A stretch of DNA of 64,000 nucleotides from Paenibacillus sinopodophylli (lineage in GTDB: Bacteria; Bacillota; Bacilli; Paenibacillales; Paenibacillaceae): positions 41,923 to 105,922 of the forward strand of contig NZ_VDBO01000004.1 in the NCBI RefSeq assembly GCF_005930355.1. The letters are read 5' to 3'. Positions 18,701-26,706 of the stretch are shown piece after piece. The first letter of the stretch is position 1; each line of letters opens with the position of its first letter. The notes beneath the pieces were generated by a model. The model did not search any database. It was not told the DNA's origin and saw only the letters and a program-made list of their open reading frames with translations. The translations under genes and the position numbers were made by a program.

Positions 18701-18979
18701 TAGCGCCAGACCTTCCACTTCATCAAGAGCAGCAATCTCATCACGGAAATTTCTTACCTCTTGCAAATCTATTGGGTCGCCTGCCGCAAGCGCGGCATGC
18801 AAGCTGTTCATCCGATCCAGAAATACACTAGACGGTAATTCCGTCACAGCAGCGTACGCAGTTTGACTGAGCCCTAGCTTCGTCGCCAGCCCCTTCTGGC
18901 TTAACGGGAAACCGCCCAGCGATGCAGTAAACATCGAAATCGCAAGCGCAGACAGAGTTACCTTCCTTCTAAACGTCAT
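15749..18979 (-). CDS. Secreted triple-repeat protein of unknown family, linked to EPS
   Basis: 1,076 residues from the ATG at 18979 (AGAGGTG 6 nt upstream; the in-frame GTG at 18988 overlaps that site). A signal peptide covers ~1-45 (basic FRRKVT, hydrophobic core, QTAYAAV). Three repeats of ~316 residues follow. Each has an alpha-helical part (FLARMxKLxAALAAGDP, ALIDPIWNKISxKLPE, SLFRIIKAVGS, EAIRTNPEFRATL, DDFLVFLFGDG, LLGNKQ, FQLKLKKDEPAI) and ends in an Ig-like beta domain (LKVFGV, LxWxKVSG, VTIP, AVIQAxLINPYGGAAK, EQEITL). The last ~85 residues are a Lys-rich coiled coil (KKIAEALDDKLDGIKKQLKA). I do not recognise the helical unit. It begins 28 bp after ugd on the same strand, so it is probably co-expressed with EPS and may be a matrix or capsule-anchoring protein. 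Confidence 0.85.
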   Translation of the reverse strand: MTFRRKVTLSALAISMFTASLGGFPLSQKGLATKLGLSQTAYAAVTELPSSVFLDRMNSLHAALAAGDPIDLQEVRNFRDEIAALDEVEGLALIDPIWNKISGKLPESVDQAELKASLFRIIKAVGSFRYDPEASDLEAIRTNPEFRATIKTIAAAGGDENIRLDDFLVFLFGDGTSRKGVEGTIGSLLARKTPVELLLLLGNKQGITTVLLQATEELLGDTESYKFSAIMKNLGITPQDVRSTVLQFQLKLKKDEPAISAMTVAYIRSAAKADVNITDEGRTHAYSLKVFGVSIYPAVLQWSKASGDANVTVKPSGVVTIPSDAASGTAVIQAKLINPYGGAAKVVYEQEITLKAAVSQETEFPAEAFLARMAKLQAALAAGDPADIQAIIQLRNELGQLTFAKDQALIDPIWNKLSAKLPETADKAKLKEGLFDIFKAVLAIPYDGQAASLEEIRSNASFRATLKELGTAGGEASFVIDDLLVFFFGADESAGGLEGAIRGHLNGLSSSGLLQLFSDKQAISAVVLQKAGLLLNDKDSYKFSSVLSSLGVTAKEVSQTWVNFQQQLKKDEPAVAALTIALLRSETTDTAEVSENGREQKLSLKAFGVEVPALALRWSKVSGSEDVTVAANGTITLKRDADSGKVLVRATFINPYGGAAKTIFEKEITLTAAIGEGDHFPAEQFLARMNKLHAALLAGDPKDVQDVRNLRDELAKLTFAKDQSLIDPVWNKIAAKLPDTVDKAELKESLFRIIQAVGSIQYDPDAKQLEAIRTNPEFRATLGTIAAAGGVDNLTMDDFLLLLFGDGDERPGVEGTVRDIIADMKPKDLAQLLGNKQKINAVITEAMNKILIAKDDYALSEVFANLGIKPADVSMTVLKFQLKLKYDDSALNALTVAYIRSEVISAVKVTASGTQHVYTLKLLGTELPSSLLRWKKVSGSKDVAVDSKGKVTIPKKVAEGKAVIQAMLIGGSSKVIFEQEITLVNEDVEIDPKEEFKKIAEALDDKLDGIKKQLKATKDDEQKAQLIVEVVQARNDALNAINKVKATNALKNKAINETKSKVNKLLTTIITEIMRS
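16010..18840 (-). repeat. Three ~950-bp coding repeats
   Basis: The LARM-type repeat starts lie near 18835, 17880 and 16935, giving periods of about 955 and 945 bp. The units are diverged at DNA level but align end to end at protein level, so the triplication is old and was maintained. Confidence 0.85.
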
Positions 18980-19007
18980 CTCATTCACCTCTGGTCATTA
19001 ATTGGGT

Positions 19008-20348
19008 CTAAAATTGCAAAACAGGCATCTGTTCCTTTACACCTTGATTCAAGCTGGGACGGCCTACCGAATAATAAACAAACTCCGTTCCGAGCAAATC
19101 CTGCTCATCAAACACGTTCCGACCATCAATGAGAATCGGTCTGTTCAGCACCTTCTGAAGTCTGCCAAGATCTACACGCGAGAACTCCTCCCACTCGGTC
19201 AGCAAGCACAGTGCATCTGCCCCTTGGGCTGCCTCCAAAGCACTTAGGCACCAGTCCACGCCATTAATCTCATAGAGTGAACGGAAATTTTCCGTTGCAA
19301 TGGGATCGTAGGCTTTAACCTTCACACCATTATCGACCAAGTGCTGAATAATCTCGGCGGCGGGTGAATCGCGAACATCGTCTGTATTCGGCTTGAACGA
19401 AAGACCCCAAACTGCGATTGTCTTGCCGTGAAGCTCGTGACGAAAGATCGTTTCCAGCTTGCGAATAACGTTGAAGCGCTGATCCTGATTCACTTCCACA
19501 ACGGAGCGCAGCAGCTTGAACTCGTAATCAACATGTCCCGCAATTTGAATCAATGCACTCGTATCCTTAGGGAAGCATGAGCCTCCATAGCCGATGCCCG
19601 CCTTCAGGAAGGAGGGGCCAATCCGACTGTCGTAACCCATTCCCGTTGCTACCTTAGTTACATCCGCGCCTACCTTCTCGCAAATGTTTGCAATCTCGTT
19701 GATGAATGATATTTTCGTAGCTAGGAAAGCATTCGATGCGTATTTGATCATCTCGGCGCTGCGAATATCTGTCACAACGATTTGCTCCGTAAGCGGTATA
19801 TGAAGAAGTGTCATGACATCCGCTGCAGACTTCGAGCTTGCTCCAATAATAATGCGATCTGGGTTCAGCGTATCCTGAATCGCTGAGCCCTCGCGCAGAA
19901 ACTCCGGCAGCGAAATGCTATCGAAACGCTCCCTTGTATGGGTACTTATGAGGCTTGCGAGCCGCTCATTCGTTCCGACTGGCACCGTGCTTTTGACCGC
20001 TATAATCTTATAGCCGTTCATCGCCTCAGCGATCTCGATTGCCGCTTGGTTAATATAAGAGAGATTAGCTTCGCCACTGGGCAAAGGTGGTGTTCCAACC
20101 GCCAAAATGATAATTTCCGATTGGCGGACTGCCTCCTGCAGGTCGGTCGTAAAGCTCAGCATGCCCGCTTCACGGTTCGCCGCTGCCAGTTCTTTTAGAC
20201 CAGGCTCATAGATGGGGATGCCTCCCGCATTCAAAATATCGATTTTGCGAGAATCCTTATCTACGCAAATCACGCGATTTCCTAGCTCCGCATAACAAAT
20301 GCCTGATACGAGTCCAACATAGCCCGTTCCGATAACCGTGATGTTCAT
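19008..20348 (-). CDS. ugd: UDP-glucose 6-dehydrogenase
   Basis: 446 residues. The ATG at 20348 is preferred because GGAG lies 8 nt upstream and the protein then begins MNITVIGTGYVGLVSG, as in the family. The NAD-binding GTGYVG is at 7-12, GTPP near 85-88, and the catalytic Cys 258 lies in GIGYGGSCFPKD. The C-terminal UDP-binding domain has WGLSFKPNTDDVRDSP. It makes UDP-glucuronate from UDP-glucose with 2 NAD+, which with GalU in the same operon supplies an acidic sugar for the polymer. It is the last enzyme gene of the EPS run and precedes the triple-repeat protein gene by 28 bp. Confidence 0.95.
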   Translation of the reverse strand: MNITVIGTGYVGLVSGICYAELGNRVICVDKDSRKIDILNAGGIPIYEPGLKELAAANREAGMLSFTTDLQEAVRQSEIIILAVGTPPLPSGEANLSYINQAAIEIAEAMNGYKIIAVKSTVPVGTNERLASLISTHTRERFDSISLPEFLREGSAIQDTLNPDRIIIGASSKSAADVMTLLHIPLTEQIVVTDIRSAEMIKYASNAFLATKISFINEIANICEKVGADVTKVATGMGYDSRIGPSFLKAGIGYGGSCFPKDTSALIQIAGHVDYEFKLLRSVVEVNQDQRFNVIRKLETIFRHELHGKTIAVWGLSFKPNTDDVRDSPAAEIIQHLVDNGVKVKAYDPIATENFRSLYEINGVDWCLSALEAAQGADALCLLTEWEEFSRVDLGRLQKVLNRPILIDGRNVFDEQDLLGTEFVYYSVGRPSLNQGVKEQMPVLQF

Positions 20349-20368
20349 GCCCATCGCTCCTTCATTGA

Positions 20369-21748
20369 TTAGTTTTTTTGTACCGTGCATAATTGCAAAA
20401 TTTCATTCCATTCAAAGGCTAGCCGTACGATATCTTCCTCAATAAGCTCAGAACCCGTCTGTACCTCGATAATGTCCATCTCTGTTTCCGCCCGCAGGCT
20501 ATGCAGGCTTTCTCTTGATATCGTTAGAACGTCGCCCTCCCCTACTAGGAAGCTTTGACCATTAAGAACCATCACGCCTTGTCCGGCGACGATTGTCCAT
20601 ACTTCATCCCTAAGCTGGTGATACTGGTAGCTTAGATTGCTTCCCTGTGCAACGCAGATCCGTTTCGTTAATACTTCCTTGCCATTCGGGTATTTCAAGT
20701 AGTCCAGCACGCGATAGCGTCCCCAGCGCCGTTCCTCGTACATCGGCCGTTGATCGGAATGCTTCATGACTTCCTTGATCATCGGGCTGGATGCTTTGTC
20801 CGAAACTAAGATGCCGTCTGGACTCGCTGCTACGATCACATTCGATACATTAAGCAGCGTAATTGGAATATCGAGCTCATTGATGACATGTGTATTAGCA
20901 GAGCCTCCCGTAATAATGCCTTTGCCGATAAGCGGCGTCTCGATTTCCTCAGTCAGCGTGTTCCAAGTACCGAGATCCTTCCACTCACCCTCGAACGGCA
21001 GCGCCACGATATGGTTCGATTTCTCAACGATCTCATAGTCGAAGCTGTTCTTCGGAAGCTTGGTGTACTGCTTCAGCATTTCGTCGTATTGGATTGGAAG
21101 CTCATTCGCAATAAGAATATTGATGAGGAAATCCAGCTTGAATGCAAAAACCCCGCAGTTCCAAAGTGCAGCCTGTTCAATCATGGCTGTCGCTTCTTCT
21201 TCGCGGGGCTTTTCTTTGAAACTATGAACATCGACAAAGGCTCCCTCTGCAGCAGAGGCAGGATCTGGTACGATATAGCCGTATTTCTCAGATGGATAGG
21301 TTGGCTTGACACCCATTAGCGCTAGATCAGCACCCGATTCATTCAGAACCAGCTCCAGCTCCTTCGTCTTATGGAAGAAGGCTTCCTCTACATAAGGGTC
21401 CACTGGCATGATAACAACCGTCTCATTGAGGCTCACACCCTGTACCGAATACAAGTACGTCGCTGCCAAAGCGATAGCCGGGAAAGTATCTCTTCGCTCC
21501 GGCTCCACGATAATATCGACCTCGCTCCCAAGCTGGCTGTAGATCATGTCGACCTGAGGCCTGCTCGTTGCAATATAGGAATGGTCGCGCAGCCCGGCGC
21601 TCGTTAGCTGACCCCAAACACGCTGAACCATCGATTCCCGCTCGCCATCCACGTTTTTCAGCACCTTCAGAAATTGCTTGGACCTCGATTCATTCGACAA
21701 CGGCCACAGCCGTTTGCCTGAGCCTCCTGATAGAAGAACAATTTTCAT
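20369..21748 (-). CDS. manC: Mannose-1-phosphate guanylyltransferase with cupin domain
   Basis: 459 residues from the ATG at 21748 (GGAGGA 7 nt upstream; earlier in-frame starts have none). Residues 1-~330 are a nucleotidyltransferase with MKIVLLSGGSGKRLWPLS, the pyrophosphorylase signature, EPERRDTFPAIALA, and FKEKP near 185. Residues ~340-459 form the type II mannose-6-phosphate isomerase-like cupin (YEERRWGRYRVLDYL, YQYHQLRDEVWTIVAG). It should produce GDP-mannose. The window has no phosphomannomutase, so the mannose-1-phosphate source lies elsewhere. It sits between the pyruvyltransferase and ugd in the EPS operon. Confidence 0.9.
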   Translation of the reverse strand: MKIVLLSGGSGKRLWPLSNESRSKQFLKVLKNVDGERESMVQRVWGQLTSAGLRDHSYIATSRPQVDMIYSQLGSEVDIIVEPERRDTFPAIALAATYLYSVQGVSLNETVVIMPVDPYVEEAFFHKTKELELVLNESGADLALMGVKPTYPSEKYGYIVPDPASAAEGAFVDVHSFKEKPREEEATAMIEQAALWNCGVFAFKLDFLINILIANELPIQYDEMLKQYTKLPKNSFDYEIVEKSNHIVALPFEGEWKDLGTWNTLTEEIETPLIGKGIITGGSANTHVINELDIPITLLNVSNVIVAASPDGILVSDKASSPMIKEVMKHSDQRPMYEERRWGRYRVLDYLKYPNGKEVLTKRICVAQGSNLSYQYHQLRDEVWTIVAGQGVMVLNGQSFLVGEGDVLTISRESLHSLRAETEMDIIEVQTGSELIEEDIVRLAFEWNEILQLCTVQKN

Positions 21749-21819
21749 TATAATTCCTCCCAATCGGTTTTTAGAGTGCATAATCGGCAAGTATGGATTT
21801 GGACATCAGCCTTGCTTGC

Positions 21820-22767
21820 TTACTTCTTCATCATCAGCTGCGCCGACTTCACGCTGCTCGTCCAAGTGTTGTAATAGTTGGAGTTTTTCCCATATGAATT
21901 ATCGAGCAGCGTGTTCGGCTTGTCCATCAGACAGGATAGGATATGACCATGCAGTCTAGAGGTTTGTACAACGCGGTAGCCGCTGAAGCGTCTGACTGCC
22001 TTGTCTACCAAGTAATCGGAGTACTTGCCCCAGATCGCCTGCATCGGCAGCGGAACGCCACTCTTCGTCATCATCTGCCCGATCATCTTGATCGACTTTC
22101 GCTCTACACGGTTGTAAAGCGATGCCCAGTCCAGATAATCGCCTCTTCCAGCCGATTCAAAACTCTCCTGCTCGCTTGTTTTCTCAATGTCAGTCCGAAA
22201 GAAGCACAGCAGCTCCTTAGCGGGGTTGCTTTTGGTCAATATCGGCCATAGCTGATGCGCCATATCGGGTGATAAATACACGCTGCATTTATCGAACTTC
22301 TGAGCCGCTATGCCATGCGACAACGTATCTCTAACAAACAGATGCACATCCTTATGTGCATTGAATATAGCCGCTGTCCGGTTATACTCCGCATCCTTCT
22401 CGAAAAAGATCGTCTGCGGGAGCAGCACAATGCGGTGATTCGGGTAATCCTTGACGATTTGCTCGCGCAGCTTCTGATGCACCGGGTACAGATCGCCGAA
22501 GTTCCCTCCTCCTTGCAGCACAATGATCTGATTCATCGGAATGCTCAGCTTATCGGGAAAATCTAGAACGCTGTAACGCGCTGTGACGCGGATTTGGTTG
22601 TCCTTGAAGAACGCCTCCGCGCCTTTCATGATCAGCAAATCGCCGCCGTTATTGTATACGGGATAATCGATGTAATAAATACTCGAGCCAGGCGGGATCA
22701 CCTTCAGGATTTGAAGCAGCTGTTTCTTCAATCCCTCCATCGGGTGTACGTTCGATTCTACTAACAT
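21820..22767 (-). CDS. Polysaccharide pyruvyltransferase family protein
   Basis: 315 residues, PF04230 type. Landmarks: YIDYPVYNNGGDLLIMKGAE near the N-terminus, VLQGGGNFGDLYP (~105), LPQTIFF, VRDTLSHGIA, and the C-terminal TSRLHGHILSCLMDKPN, which forms the nucleotide/PEP pocket in the family. It transfers pyruvate from PEP as a ketal to a sugar of the repeat unit, adding negative charge. Its start overlaps the end of the flippase gene region almost directly (1-bp gap), so translation is coupled. Confidence 0.88.
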   Translation of the reverse strand: MLVESNVHPMEGLKKQLLQILKVIPPGSSIYYIDYPVYNNGGDLLIMKGAEAFFKDNQIRVTARYSVLDFPDKLSIPMNQIIVLQGGGNFGDLYPVHQKLREQIVKDYPNHRIVLLPQTIFFEKDAEYNRTAAIFNAHKDVHLFVRDTLSHGIAAQKFDKCSVYLSPDMAHQLWPILTKSNPAKELLCFFRTDIEKTSEQESFESAGRGDYLDWASLYNRVERKSIKMIGQMMTKSGVPLPMQAIWGKYSDYLVDKAVRRFSGYRVVQTSRLHGHILSCLMDKPNTLLDNSYGKNSNYYNTWTSSVKSAQLMMKK

Positions 22768-22768
22768 A

Positions 22769-24121
22769 TCAGCGCGCTCCTTTACGTTGTTTTTTGTCTT
22801 TCAGACGATCTATAAGAAAACGGAAATCATTTCGATCAAACAACATACCCCGCAGTCCCACTTGGAAAATAATCCGCATCGACGCCATCGTCACCACTAA
22901 GCGGATAACAGCTCCAATTAATAAGGCTAACGCGATTCCGTTAAGCCCGTACATCGGCGTGAATAGGAAGAATAAACCGATTGTTACTGCAAGTGCGATA
23001 AGCTGGCGCATAAGCACAAGACCTGGACGACCCATCGCATTGAACGAGGATGCAAGAATCCAAGAACCCCCTCCGAGAATACATTCGAAGGAAAGCAAAT
23101 AAAAAGCTCCGCTCGCTTCCAGAAAAGGCGCCCCGAACAGAATGCCCATCAAGTACCTGCCAATGAACATGCTCGGAATGACGACGATCGTCATGAGCAG
23201 CATCGATAGACGGAACGCCCGTCCAACCGTTGCGATAATCGCCGCGTTTTCCATGCCGGTTACCTTAGGAAATACGACATTCGTAATGGCCATCTGCACA
23301 ACATTGAACACGCGGGACAGCGCATATACGACCGTGTACAGCCCAAGCTCTCTTGCAGTCAGCATCGAGAGAATAATAATTTTGTCAAACTGCGAATACA
23401 GCGTACCGAGCAGCTCAACTCCGAACACCTTGCTTCCATAGCCGAATAACGCCTTAGCCGCTAATCGATTACCAAGTCCCCTCAGCCATTCGATACGCAG
23501 CGCATCCCTGATGCTGAATAAGGACCAAGACACGACGAGCACGCTGGTCACCAGAAAGACAAGCGAGGCGTTCCGAAGGCTTAGGTCTCCCATTGCCCAT
23601 AGCGCCAATAAGCCTGCAAGATTAAACAGCGGGACGCATAAGCGCAATCCGTTATATACATTGAATCTGCTCGTGCTCTGGGCCAGTGCAGAGATTAAGT
23701 TAATGGCAAGCAATATGGGCAGCATAAGCACCGCATACCATCTTGCAATTGCAATAATATCAGTAGGATAATTCCCGAGCCATGTCGGCATCCATATCCA
23801 TGCGATTACACCGACAATGACGCTGACCGGAATCTGGAACAGAAACCCTGCTCTAACGAAATCGCCTGCGCTGCCTTTATTTTGTTTCATGTTATAGATG
23901 AGTGAAGTGGGCAACCCGAACCCTACAAGCCCTGCAAGCAGCGTCGGCCAAAATAATATTGCTGAAAACTCGCCTTTCCCAACTACGCCGAACATGCGCG
24001 CTGTCACAATCGAGGTCAGCGTACTAATGACCATGACCAGCAGATTCGTTGCGCTTGTCCGCATAATCGTCTGAACGAGTCCGTTGCCCCTCCATGCCTT
24101 CGTAATGGCGAGCTGTGCCAT
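22769..24121 (-). CDS. Oligosaccharide flippase (Wzx-like, MOP superfamily)
   Basis: 450 residues with about 12-14 hydrophobic helices spread over the whole length and a basic C-terminal tail (RLKDKKQRKGA). The N-terminal helix region (ATNLLVMVISTLTSIVTARM-FGVVGKGEFSA) is typical of polysaccharide_synt proteins. It should move the lipid-linked repeat unit across the membrane for Wzy polymerisation. It is placed between GT2 and the pyruvyltransferase in the EPS operon. Confidence 0.88.
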   Translation of the reverse strand: MAQLAITKAWRGNGLVQTIMRTSATNLLVMVISTLTSIVTARMFGVVGKGEFSAILFWPTLLAGLVGFGLPTSLIYNMKQNKGSAGDFVRAGFLFQIPVSVIVGVIAWIWMPTWLGNYPTDIIAIARWYAVLMLPILLAINLISALAQSTSRFNVYNGLRLCVPLFNLAGLLALWAMGDLSLRNASLVFLVTSVLVVSWSLFSIRDALRIEWLRGLGNRLAAKALFGYGSKVFGVELLGTLYSQFDKIIILSMLTARELGLYTVVYALSRVFNVVQMAITNVVFPKVTGMENAAIIATVGRAFRLSMLLMTIVVIPSMFIGRYLMGILFGAPFLEASGAFYLLSFECILGGGSWILASSFNAMGRPGLVLMRQLIALAVTIGLFFLFTPMYGLNGIALALLIGAVIRLVVTMASMRIIFQVGLRGMLFDRNDFRFLIDRLKDKKQRKGAR

Positions 24122-24130
24122 AGCTAGTCG

Positions 24131-25030
24131 TCAACCCCTGCCGTTATAACGCAGGATGCCGACTAGCGACCCGTTGCGGTAACATATTTTCACAACTTGG
24201 CGAATGAACCTTTTGAAATGAAAGATAGACAGCAGTGAGGCGAAAGTCGCCTGAACCATTCGGATTACATGCTTCACAATCATCGTGAAGCTTCGATCCT
24301 GCCGCTTAACCGCGTCACTAACACCCTGCCAGAAGATTCGCTTCAGGAACCACTTTTTCGTCGTACGCTCCTTGGCTATCTTGTGCTGGACGGATGCAAA
24401 CGGCGTATAAAACACGGTATACCGCTTGCGAATTCGTGCGATCAGCTCACTTTCCTCGCTCGACAGCAGATTCGTTCCGACCCGACCAAGATCCTCACGG
24501 AAAGGATCGAACAGCTGGAACACGCTGGTGCGGAATGCAACATTCGCTCCATAGGGAATGGCAGGAGCCGGCATCTCCTTCACCTTGTCCGCATAATCGA
24601 GTATCGTGAACACCGATCGATGCTCCTCCGGAATCCAGTCCGGCTCGGCAACTTCCCAGATCGGATCAATTCTACCGCCGACACAGCCAATATCCAGACT
24701 ACTCTCGAACACATCCACGATATGCCGGGCCCAATCAGGAGAAGCCAGCGCATCATCATCCAGAAATAGAATATACTCGCCCTTCGCTTCCTTAATCGCC
24801 CGATTGCGTGCAACTGACAATCCCAGCTTGTTCTCAAGCACATAGCGAATTCGATCCCCATGGAGCCGTGCAAACGAGCCGACCACATCAGCCGTATGAT
24901 CCGTTGAGCAGTTGTCGATGACGATAATCTCAATCTGTTCTGGGTCATAGTTCTGTGCAAGCACGCTCTCAATCGCTTCGCCCGTATCCTTCGCCCGGTT
25001 ATGGGTACAGATGGCCACGGTAACCTTCAT
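24131..25030 (-). CDS. GT2 family glycosyltransferase
   Basis: 299 residues, GT-A fold. MKVTVAICTHNRAKDTGEAI starts the domain, IIVIDNCSTDHT gives the first nucleotide-sugar contacts, and FLDDDALASPDW (~91-102) is the DXD metal site. GLSVARNRAIKEAKGEYILF is typical. The C-terminal ~70 residues are basic and hydrophobic, suggesting peripheral membrane association. It is a cytoplasmic enzyme adding one sugar of the EPS repeat unit; donor unknown. It is separated from the GT4 gene before it by 3 bp. Confidence 0.9.
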   Translation of the reverse strand: MKVTVAICTHNRAKDTGEAIESVLAQNYDPEQIEIIVIDNCSTDHTADVVGSFARLHGDRIRYVLENKLGLSVARNRAIKEAKGEYILFLDDDALASPDWARHIVDVFESSLDIGCVGGRIDPIWEVAEPDWIPEEHRSVFTILDYADKVKEMPAPAIPYGANVAFRTSVFQLFDPFREDLGRVGTNLLSSEESELIARIRKRYTVFYTPFASVQHKIAKERTTKKWFLKRIFWQGVSDAVKRQDRSFTMIVKHVIRMVQATFASLLSIFHFKRFIRQVVKICYRNGSLVGILRYNGRG

Positions 25031-25033
25031 CCT

Positions 25034-26065
25034 TCATCCCCATCCTTGGTAAACTTTTTTTATTTTTTGTGCGATTATGCTCCAATCCAGCTCTCTCAGC
25101 ACCTCTTCATAGGGCGGCGATTTTTGTTCCTTCTTCACATTAAGCGCCGTTTTCATAGCATTCTCCAAGCCGTTGTAATCAGTGGGATTGTAGCGAACAA
25201 CCATGTCCTCCTTGAAGTACTCATCAATAAAATCATTATCCGGCATAACGATCAGTTTCCTGAATGACAGCCCGAGAATCGCTGAACCCGAGGTCGTAAT
25301 CTCCTTATACGGCATAACCATGACGTCAACCGCACTAATGAGATCCGCTACCTCTTCATTCGGAATGAAGCGCAGATCCAACCTTATATTTTCTTTATCC
25401 TGAACACTATTGAGATAGGATTCCATCTGTTTATCTGCCTTGCCTGCAATAATGAGATAAGAATCACGCAACTTCATAGCGTTAAAGGCTTCAATTAAAT
25501 CCTCCACGCCTTTGTAAGCCTTAATCGCGCCAAGGAACAAATAAATATCCGCATCCTCGCTTATGCCGTAAGCTTCGCGGCAATTGACACCCTTGGACTT
25601 ATACACCCCAAGGTAATGGCCGTGCTTTACTACGAAGAGCTTTCCTGATGGCACCCCGAACTCCTTCATCACCTTGCGCTTAATCGACTCAGAGGCAACC
25701 AGCAGCTTGCTGCAAAACTTGCAGATCAGCGTCCGCATGAATCGTTCAAGCGCTGGATGTGCCACCTGATGCGGATATAAGTTGTGAATCGTCCACACCA
25801 GCTGCACCCTTCGAACCTTCAAATAAAGCATGGTCATAATGAAGATGAACGACTTCACCAGAAACAACAGCAGGCTGCGGTTCTGATATGCATGATGCAT
25901 CCAGTGGATATGTACAACATCCCCCGCTTTGGCCTGACCAACCCGAAGCATCAGCTTGCCATGCTTCAGATCCTTTACTTCCATGCCTTCTTGGCTTAGC
26001 GAATTCGTCAATAAATCATTGTAGAAATTTAGCTCGCTCGACTTCGGCCACATCCATACTTTCAT
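25034..26065 (-). CDS. GT4-like glycosyltransferase
   Basis: 343 residues, GT-B fold. The N-domain has DVVHIHWMHHAYQNRS and VWTIHNLYPHQ; the C-domain has YLFLGAIKAYKGVEDLIEAF, a sugar-nucleotide loop, and VMVMPYKEITTSGSAI, where the E-x7-E motif of GT4 is represented by a KEITTSGSA variant. A hydrophobic segment near residues 80-100 (LLLFLVKSFIFIMTMLYL) likely touches the membrane. It is an EPS repeat-unit assembly enzyme; donor unknown. Confidence 0.85.
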   Translation of the reverse strand: MKVWMWPKSSELNFYNDLLTNSLSQEGMEVKDLKHGKLMLRVGQAKAGDVVHIHWMHHAYQNRSLLLFLVKSFIFIMTMLYLKVRRVQLVWTIHNLYPHQVAHPALERFMRTLICKFCSKLLVASESIKRKVMKEFGVPSGKLFVVKHGHYLGVYKSKGVNCREAYGISEDADIYLFLGAIKAYKGVEDLIEAFNAMKLRDSYLIIAGKADKQMESYLNSVQDKENIRLDLRFIPNEEVADLISAVDVMVMPYKEITTSGSAILGLSFRKLIVMPDNDFIDEYFKEDMVVRYNPTDYNGLENAMKTALNVKKEQKSPPYEEVLRELDWSIIAQKIKKVYQGWG

Positions 26066-26133
26066 CGCCCTACGCTCCCTAGCCTAGCCCGTTTCATTAT
26101 CCCGTCTTCCAATCCCCTACTTCGTGCGGTTAC

Positions 26134-26706
26134 TCAGTTATATCTGCGAATCCATTCCTTCGTAATCTGCAGCTCCCTGATCACCTTGGCTGGCATTCCG
26201 CCTGCCAGTACATTAGAAGGAATATCCCGCGTTACAATACTTCCCGCCGCAATAACCGAATTCGCACCGATCGTTACACCAGGCAAAATAACAGCCCCGC
26301 GTCCAACCCATACGTTATCGGAGATGACGATGCTTTTGCCCCGCGACTGATCCTCCATGTCTACGGGGTGAAAGTTCGTATCAATAATATTGACCATTGG
26401 ACCGATAATCGTGTTGCTGCCGATTAGAATCGACTGTGTGCAGCCAATATCGAGCCCGTAATTGAAAAACACGTTATCGCCTACAATCAGCTCTGCGTTC
26501 CGCTCAACCGTAACCGAGGATGGAAACGGCTTCGCATGGAAGGATACGTTGCGTCCGACGATTAGCCTTCCTTTATTCTTCAATGTAAGCTTGCCTGAAA
26601 TCCGTCCAAGCCTGCCAACTGAGCTTGTCTTCAAGGGCAGCACAGCAGCACCCTTCAGAACGGCGAGCAGCTTGCCGATGCTAATCTGACTGGATGAGAT
26701 ATTCAT
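26134..26706 (-). CDS. Hexapeptide-repeat acyltransferase
   Basis: 190 residues. Left-handed beta-helix repeats are clear (IIGPMVNIID, GVTIGANSVIAAGSIVTRDIPSN), with the catalytic-type His in DTNFHPVD and the closing VLAGGMPAKVIRE. It resembles WcaF/maltose-O-acetyltransferase enzymes that acetylate sugars from acetyl-CoA. It starts inside the end of the preceding GT4 gene (26-bp overlap), with AGGAGG 5-6 nt before its ATG. It probably O-acetylates a sugar of the EPS unit. Confidence 0.88.
   Translation of the reverse strand: MNISSSQISIGKLLAVLKGAAVLPLKTSSVGRLGRISGKLTLKNKGRLIVGRNVSFHAKPFPSSVTVERNAELIVGDNVFFNYGLDIGCTQSILIGSNTIIGPMVNIIDTNFHPVDMEDQSRGKSIVISDNVWVGRGAVILPGVTIGANSVIAAGSIVTRDIPSNVLAGGMPAKVIRELQITKEWIRRYN

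Noticed and set aside
15292..18866. Several plus-strand frames of 60-112 codons opposite the triple-repeat gene
   Set aside because: They recur in each repeat as mirror images of the coding strand and have no ribosome sites.
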